Below, piece after piece: positions 50,570-55,455 of a stretch of DNA of 55,455 nucleotides; the first letter of the stretch is position 1, and every line of letters begins with the position of its first letter. The notes below the pieces were generated by a model, which saw only the letters and a list, made by a program, of their open reading frames with translations, was not told where the DNA came from and ran no database searches. The position numbers and the translations under genes were made by a program. The stretch is from an uncultured Collinsella sp. (GTDB lineage Bacteria > Actinomycetota > Coriobacteriia > Coriobacteriales > Coriobacteriaceae), in contig CABUSR010000010.1 of NCBI GenBank assembly GCA_902494245.1, positions 1-55,455 on the forward strand, read 5' to 3'.

Positions 50570-51544
50570 TTAGCCAAGGACACGGGCCATACGCGTCTTG
50601 AACTCGGACAGGAAGCGCGGAGCATCCACGGTCAGTGCCACAAGCGCGCTCTTGTCCGGATCGGACAGGCGGCGCTCATCGCAGATGGTGCGACCGCGGT
50701 ACTCGCCCAGCAGATCAACACGCAGGTTGCAGCCGAGCGCACCTACGAGCGTGGGGTCGATCGCCACGGCAACGGCCAGCGGATCGTGCAGCGCACAACC
50801 ACCCAGGTAGGGTGCGTTCATCTCGTACGAGCCAATGTAGTGCTCGACCATGCTCGCAAATGCGCAGCCCGCCATGGTGCCCGAGCCCGTCCAGCCGGCA
50901 ATGTCGCGGCGTGTGAGCACCACGCGATGCGTCACGTCCAGACCCACCATGGTGAGCTTACGGCCCGAGCGCAGCACTGCGTCGGCTGCCTCGGGGTCGC
51001 TCGCCATATTAGCCTCGGCGCCCGCGCTCACGTTACCGGGCACGGTAAGGGCGCCGCCCATCACGACCACGCGGCCGATGGACATCATCGCCGCCGCATC
51101 GCGCTCCAGGGCGAGCGCCAGGTTGGAGAGCGGGCCAGTCGCTACGTAGACCAGATCGGGACCATAGGTGCGCGCAGCATCAATCAGATAATCGACCGCA
51201 GCGTTGCCGTCGGCCGAGGTCGCCCCCACCGGCTCGTAGGGCGACGCGGGCACGCTCGCGCCGCCGATGCCGTTCTTGCCGTGAATGAGCGCGGTGGACG
51301 CCGGCGGCGTATAGGGCTCAGTCGCCTGCAGAGGACGGTCGGCACCCAGGTACACCGGAACCTCGGGGCGACCCAGCAAATCGAGCACCGCCAGGCAGTT
51401 GTGCGCCGATTGCTCGACGCGCACGTTGCCAAAGCACGTGGTGATGCCCACGAGCTCCACCTCGGGGCTCGCGATGGCATAGGCCAGCGCCATCGCATCG
51501 TCAACACCCATATCCAGATCAAGGATCAGCTTCTTGATTGCCAT
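50570..51544 (-). CDS. Nucleoside hydrolase
   Basis: 324 residues. The metal-binding motif DLDMGVDDAMAL at the N-terminus and the C-terminal conserved HDPLAVAVAIDP with a Ca-binding Asp are typical of the IU-NH/Rih family. It hydrolyses nucleosides to base and ribose. It is followed in the same operon order by ribokinase (gap 30 bp upstream), which supports ribonucleoside salvage. Confidence 0.93.
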   Translation of the reverse strand: MAIKKLILDLDMGVDDAMALAYAIASPEVELVGITTCFGNVRVEQSAHNCLAVLDLLGRPEVPVYLGADRPLQATEPYTPPASTALIHGKNGIGGASVPASPYEPVGATSADGNAAVDYLIDAARTYGPDLVYVATGPLSNLALALERDAAAMMSIGRVVVMGGALTVPGNVSAGAEANMASDPEAADAVLRSGRKLTMVGLDVTHRVVLTRRDIAGWTGSGTMAGCAFASMVEHYIGSYEMNAPYLGGCALHDPLAVAVAIDPTLVGALGCNLRVDLLGEYRGRTICDERRLSDPDKSALVALTVDAPRFLSEFKTRMARVLG

Positions 51545-51574
51545 TGTTCTACTCCGCTTCTCCGTCTTTATCGT

Positions 51575-52537
51575 TTAACCAAACCAATGTTCAACTTCGG
51601 CGCGCGTGGAAATCGATTGCTGAGCGCCCAGGCGCGACACCGTCACTGCCGAGGCGCGAGCACCCGCGGCCATGCACTCAAAGAGCGGCAAGCCCTCTAG
51701 GCGAGCCGCCGCCAACGCGCCGATAAACGTATCGCCGGCGGCCGTGGTATCGACTACCGTGCTCGAAAGTGCCGGCATGCGCAGCAGCTCACCGCCATCG
51801 CCGAGCGTAACTGAGCCGACGCCGCCCAGCGTGATGACCGCGGCGCCGGCGCCCTTGTCGAGCAGCGCATTGAGCGCGGCGACGCAACTCACATCATCCG
51901 TGGGCAGAATGCCCGTCAGAACCTGGCACTCGGTCTCGTTGGGACAGACCAGGTCGACCGCAGGCCAGACCTCCGCAGGCAGCTCGCAGGCAGGCGCCGG
52001 ATTAAAGACCGTATAGAACCTCAGCTCGCGAGCGCAAACAAGCGCCTCGGCCGTCGCTGCAAGGTCACATTCGCCCTGGGCGATAAAGACGCTTCCGGCA
52101 GCCGGGGCAATCTCGCTGGCGTCGCCGTCGAGCTCATGGGCCACCAGACGCCTCAGCGCGCAGGCAACGTCCCCGCCCGCAAGCGCATGGTTGGCGCCCG
52201 GTGACAGTACGATGCGGTTGTCGCCCTCGCAGCGAATGATGGTCGCGGTACCGGTCTCCACGTCATCGCGAAGCGCCACGAACTCAACGCCCACGCCAGC
52301 ATCCTGGAGCCCTGCCACAAGCGCATCGCCAAAGGTATCGCGCCCAACAGCGCCGATCATGCACGTGCGCGCACCCATGCGCGCAGCGGCGACGGCCTGG
52401 TTGGCGCCCTTACCGCCGGCGTTGGTGATAAAGCCGCTACCGCCGACGGTCTCGCCCGCGCGCGGCATGCGCTCGCACGCCACCGAAAGGTCCATGTTCA
52501 TGCTGCCGAACACCGCAACGATGCCGCGATCTGCCAT
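51575..52537 (-). CDS. rbsK: Ribokinase
   Basis: 320 residues from the ATG at 52537 (GAGGAGG upstream). PfkB family: N-terminal GSMNMDLSV, GGKGANQAVAAARMG, and C-terminal DTTAAGDTFIGALAA with the catalytic Asp. It phosphorylates ribose to ribose-5-phosphate, fitting the downstream nucleoside hydrolase; other sugar substrates are possible. Confidence 0.92.
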   Translation of the reverse strand: MADRGIVAVFGSMNMDLSVACERMPRAGETVGGSGFITNAGGKGANQAVAAARMGARTCMIGAVGRDTFGDALVAGLQDAGVGVEFVALRDDVETGTATIIRCEGDNRIVLSPGANHALAGGDVACALRRLVAHELDGDASEIAPAAGSVFIAQGECDLAATAEALVCARELRFYTVFNPAPACELPAEVWPAVDLVCPNETECQVLTGILPTDDVSCVAALNALLDKGAGAAVITLGGVGSVTLGDGGELLRMPALSSTVVDTTAAGDTFIGALAAARLEGLPLFECMAAGARASAVTVSRLGAQQSISTRAEVEHWFG

Positions 52538-52724
52538 GGAAACCTCCTCATCTGCGGGCCTTATACCCACCGCCAGTCGTCGATCGTGCACTCTCGCACC
52601 CCCTATAACTTTAGTTCACTTTGATGTGGACGCGCGCTTGAGCTTGCGCCAGCAGCAAGCATTCACAGGAGCAGGCAGCTACAATGAAGGCGTGCTGATT
52701 ATTCTCGTCATTGGATGATGTTTT

Positions 52725-54917
52725 ATGGAACAATTCTCGCAATCGGGCTCGCGCGGTCGACGCCGCACGGGCAACGAGCCGGCGCCGCACGAACGCGTGA
52801 AGAGCGAACGCCGTGCCAACGAGCCGCGACGCACCACGAGCCCCCATCGCGCTTCTGCAAACAATGCGGGCCGCGCCAACACTCCCGCCGCGGAGCAGAC
52901 GCCTGCTCGCCCCAAGTCCCGCTACATCCCTGCACTCGACGGCCTGCGTACGCTCGCCGTCGTCGCGGTGGTGCTCTATCACCTTAACCTCACGTGGGCT
53001 CAGGGCGGCCTGCTCGGCGTCACGATCTTCTTTGTGCTTTCGGGCTATCTGATCACGCGCTTGCTGCTCAACGAAGTCGCTAAGACCGGCCGCATCGACC
53101 TCAAGAGCTTCTGGATCCGCCGCATCCGTCGCCTGGTCCCCGCCGTGGTGACCGTCGTGGTGGTGACCTGTGCTCTGTGCACCGTCTTCAACCACGTGAT
53201 GCTCACCAAGATGCGCCCCGACATCCTGCCGTCGCTGTTGTTCTTCAACAACTGGTGGCAGATTGCCCAAAACATCTCGTACTTCAATGCTCTGGGCGAC
53301 CCCTCGCCGCTCACGCACTTTTGGTCGCTTGCCATCGAGGAACAGTTCTACCTGATTTGGCCGCCACTGCTGTTTGCCATGGTATCCATGCATGTGAGCA
53401 AACCCAACACGCGCCGCGTGGTTCTGGGCCTTGCCGCGGTATCTGCCCTCGCCATGATGGTGCTTTACAACCCTGCCGCCGACCCCAGCCGCGTGTACTA
53501 CGGCACCGACACCCGCGTGTTCTCGCTGCTGCTGGGTGCCTGGATGGCCTTTATCCCCGATCGCGACCTGGCGCCGGTGCGTCTCGTTCATCGTTTGGGG
53601 CTCGACCGCTTGGTCGGGGCCGCCAAGCACGGCAAGAACGCCGACGAAGCAGCCGAGACCGCCCCGGCACAGCCGAGCGTCCTCGTGCGTTTTTGGTCCT
53701 CGCCCGCATCCATCGATGTGTTGGGCGTCGTGGGTCTGGTTGGCCTTGCCGCCATGGTCGCGCTCACCAACGGCTACACCGCCTTCCAGTATCGCGGAGG
53801 CACACTGCTGTGCTCGATCCTCACGCTCATGGTCATCGCGGCCTGCGTGCAACCCCAGGGAATGGTTGCCCGCGCGCTGTCCGCCGAGCCGCTCGTGTGG
53901 GTTGGCAAGCGCTCGTACAGCATCTACCTGTGGCACTATCCCCTGCTGTTGCTCATGAACCCGGTCGCCAACATCAACGATACACCGTGGTGGCAGTACA
54001 TTTTGCAGGTGCTGTTGGTGGTCGCCGTGGCCGAATGCTCATATCGCTTTATCGAGACGCCGTTTAGAAAGGGCGCCTTTGGGCGCACCGTATCCGAGTT
54101 CCGCGACGGCACCGCCATGCCCGCCAACTGGGTGCGCGCGCACGTCCCTGCCTGTGCAGCCTGCGCTGTCGTGTTGGTCGTTGCACTGGGCGGCCTGATC
54201 TTTGTGCCCGAGACGTCTGCGCTGAGCGGCGAGGGCGCCGAAGTTCTGAACAAGGAAGCCAAGAACGCCGCACCCACCGACCAGCAGGCGGCCGACGACA
54301 CCGACAAGGACAACGACGGCTTCCCCGACGGCTCCTACGACCTGTTGATGATCGGTGACTCCGTGTCGCTGCGCGCCGTTGATTCCTTTGACGGCGTGTT
54401 CCCGCACAGCCATATCGATGCCGAAAAGGGCCGCCAGTTCGATGCGGGCCGTGCGACATTTGAGGGCTATCTTCAACAGAACCTTGCCGGCAAGATCGTG
54501 GTCTTTGCGCTGGGCACCAACGGCTTGGTAACCGACGACCAAATCGACGCCATCATGGCCGATGCAGGAGATAAGCGTATTGTGGTGTTTGTGAACACGC
54601 GCAGCCCGCAGCCGTGGGTTGGCTCTACCAACCAGGCCATCGCCAACGCCGCTACGCGCTACAAGAACGTACGCGTTATCGACTGGTACGGATACAGTGC
54701 CAACCGCAACGACCTGTTCGATGGCGATGGCACGCATCTATCGACCACTGGCGTGACTGAGTACCTCAACTTGATCCACGATGCCGTCAAGAAGGACCTG
54801 CCCGTACACCCCGAGGATCACGTCAACGATCCGCAGCCGGCAGCCGTCAAGTCTGCCACCGACGCACTCGTCAATGCGCTCGCTCTCAAGCCGCACAAGC
54901 TGGGCACCGACAAGTAA
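52725..54917 (+). CDS. Acyltransferase-3 with C-terminal SGNH hydrolase domain (OatA-like)
   Basis: 730 residues. A basic, Arg-rich cytoplasmic N-tail (about 1-65) precedes the acyltransferase-3 membrane domain (YIPALDGLRTLAVVAVVLYHL; FFVLSGYLITRLLL; ~10-11 helices), then a SGNH hydrolase domain (LMIGDSVSLRA with the Ser nucleophile; DGTHLSTTGV with the Asp/His) from about 540 to the end. OatA-type enzymes O-acetylate peptidoglycan or other surface polymers outside the membrane. No good ribosome binding site is visible upstream of the ATG, so a start a little downstream is possible. Confidence 0.9.
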   Translation: MEQFSQSGSRGRRRTGNEPAPHERVKSERRANEPRRTTSPHRASANNAGRANTPAAEQTPARPKSRYIPALDGLRTLAVVAVVLYHLNLTWAQGGLLGVTIFFVLSGYLITRLLLNEVAKTGRIDLKSFWIRRIRRLVPAVVTVVVVTCALCTVFNHVMLTKMRPDILPSLLFFNNWWQIAQNISYFNALGDPSPLTHFWSLAIEEQFYLIWPPLLFAMVSMHVSKPNTRRVVLGLAAVSALAMMVLYNPAADPSRVYYGTDTRVFSLLLGAWMAFIPDRDLAPVRLVHRLGLDRLVGAAKHGKNADEAAETAPAQPSVLVRFWSSPASIDVLGVVGLVGLAAMVALTNGYTAFQYRGGTLLCSILTLMVIAACVQPQGMVARALSAEPLVWVGKRSYSIYLWHYPLLLLMNPVANINDTPWWQYILQVLLVVAVAECSYRFIETPFRKGAFGRTVSEFRDGTAMPANWVRAHVPACAACAVVLVVALGGLIFVPETSALSGEGAEVLNKEAKNAAPTDQQAADDTDKDNDGFPDGSYDLLMIGDSVSLRAVDSFDGVFPHSHIDAEKGRQFDAGRATFEGYLQQNLAGKIVVFALGTNGLVTDDQIDAIMADAGDKRIVVFVNTRSPQPWVGSTNQAIANAATRYKNVRVIDWYGYSANRNDLFDGDGTHLSTTGVTEYLNLIHDAVKKDLPVHPEDHVNDPQPAAVKSATDALVNALALKPHKLGTDK

Positions 54918-54940
54918 CCTGCAGCGCAAACTTCCCACAT

Positions 54941-54978
54941 CCGGAGGGGGTGTCTGCCACGGCAGACACCCCCTCCGG
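54941..54978 (+). terminator. Hairpin after the acyltransferase gene
   Basis: A nearly perfect 18-bp inverted repeat (CCGGAGGGGGTGTCTGCC with its complement) begins about 24 bp after the stop; there is little loop and no U-run. Confidence 0.65.
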
Positions 54979-55124
54979 CAGTTAGGGACACTCCTGGCGC
55001 AGCCAATGAAGACCTCTACGGATGAATTCCAGGCCGCTCCGTCGCTCCAGACATCGTTTCCGCGCCTCGTGCCTGCCCTAAACAATCAAAACAAGCCCTT
55101 TTCGCCGCACCCTCAAAGGTCTGT
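54979..55124. other. Intergenic stretch, nothing recognised
   Basis: No credible ORF with a ribosome binding site and no clear palindromes other than AT-rich runs before the terminal-repeat element. Confidence 0.4.
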
Positions 55125-55350
55125 GGGCAAAAAAGGGCAAATATGAGTACTGTTACCATTTTAGTAGCAGGCAAAACCACCCAAAATGACGTCCGAGCGA
55201 CCCCTACAACCCCCCTAAAGCAGCCAACCTGACTGGTTAAGGCGTATTGGAGCCAATTTTAATGAACATACTAAAGGCTATGTTCATTATCTTTTAGGAT
55301 GTAAATGCTATTCACTTAGCAACAGTACTCATATTTGGCATTTTTTGTCC
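55125..55350. mobile_element. MITE-like element with 30-bp terminal inverted repeats (or paired operators)
   Basis: 30-bp ends (55125-55154 and 55321-55350) match 27/30 in inverted orientation, including a perfect 16-bp core AAATATGAGTACTGTT. The 166-bp interior has no ORF but has a perfect 8-bp palindrome TGAACATA...TATGTTCA near 55263-55286. No obvious target-site duplication. Alternatively the two ends are two binding sites of one regulator with AGTACT at its centre. Confidence 0.55.
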
Positions 55351-55384
55351 ATTGCTATATAACTAACACCCTATAGCAGACAAA

Positions 55385-55416
55385 AAACAGGCCGCAGCCC
55401 ATCGCTGCGGCCTGTT
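55385..55416 (-). terminator. Terminator of the gene entering at the right edge
   Basis: AACAGGCCGCAG pairs with CTGCGGCCTGTT around a CCCATCG loop; on the minus strand it is followed by TTTTTTG. It ends the partial gene at 55435. Confidence 0.85.
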
Positions 55417-55434
55417 CGGAAGCAAAAGTGGGCG

Positions 55435-55455
55435 TTAAGCGCTGTAGCCCATCGC
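55435..55455 (-). CDS. 3' end of an unidentified gene (6 codons visible)
   Basis: On the minus strand the frame reads ...AMGYSA then TAA at 55435-55437, in front of a strong terminator. Only six codons lie in the window, so no identity can be given. Confidence 0.5.
   Translation of the reverse strand, partial: AMGYSA

Overview
The window is chromosomal DNA from a high-GC, anaerobic, gut-type actinobacterium of the class Coriobacteriia, most likely Collinsella or a close relative. The reasons are the dnaK-grpE-dnaJ-hspR heat-shock operon typical of Actinobacteria, a 2[4Fe-4S] ferredoxin, oxygen-independent NAD synthesis genes with the niaR repressor, NiFe-hydrogenase maturation genes, luxS, a twelve-helix LuxR-type regulator of the coriobacterial kind, and many short palindromic repeats between genes. 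The genus call is inference; no rRNA or tRNA gene is visible.

Layout. 1-2.7 kb: the 3' end of an unknown gene, a DUF4143-type ATPase with a palindromic operator, and a small Pro/Ala-rich ORF. 2.8-5.4 kb: clpB. 5.5-8.7 kb: an accessory patch with two inverted paralogous membrane-anchored proteins, another membrane-anchored protein, and many palindromes and duplicated debris. 8.8-11.1 kb: an aconitase-family hydratase. 11.5-15.8 kb: dnaK-grpE-dnaJ-hspR. 16.4 kb: ferredoxin. 16.7-20.6 kb: nadA-nadB-nadC-niaR behind a 19-bp palindromic operator. 20.9-22.9 kb: a LytTR/GHKL two-component pair. 22.9-24.0 kb: a degenerate uracil-glycosylase-like protein and thioredoxin. 24.2-30.1 kb: a small protein, a nikR with a His/Cys-rich N-terminal extension, then hypF-hypC-hypD-hypE. 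30.2-32.6 kb: a HAD phosphatase, a lipoprotein and a PTS IIA-Glc protein. 33.1-34.3 kb: a Fic AMP-transferase flanked by repeats. 34.6-38.5 kb: pyrE and an MgtA-type Mg2+ ATPase with a possible leader peptide. 38.7-40.2 kb: the LuxR-type membrane regulator. 40.6-44.9 kb: a cluster of zinc-ribbon, membrane and SPFH proteins plus a lipoprotein, resembling the Bacillus ydjGHI membrane-stress module. 45.0-49.0 kb: a sensor, kinase and response regulator. 49.2-52.5 kb: a DUF4867 protein, luxS, nucleoside hydrolase and ribokinase. 52.7-54.9 kb: an OatA-like acyltransferase. The last 500 bp hold a terminal-inverted-repeat element and the end of another gene.

How the genes work together. Heat-shock proteins (clpB, dnaK operon) share a 27-bp promoter element that HspR, encoded last in the dnaK operon, may bind. 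NAD synthesis is controlled by its own NiaR. Nickel sensing (nikR) sits upstream of the Fe(CN)2CO cofactor assembly genes (hypFCDE). Nucleoside hydrolase and ribokinase together would convert nucleosides to ribose-5-phosphate.

The most unusual signal is non-coding. A roughly 210-225 bp element occurs three times (11277-11500, 31011-31218, 34404-34620). Each copy abuts the stop codon of an unrelated minus-strand gene (hspR, a lipoprotein gene, pyrE). Each folds into the same three-hairpin architecture with compensatory base changes and conserved loops. This looks like a structured 3'-UTR module or mobile palindrome family that I do not recognise. Other palindrome families, paired operator-like repeats and a nested cruciform near dnaK are also listed.
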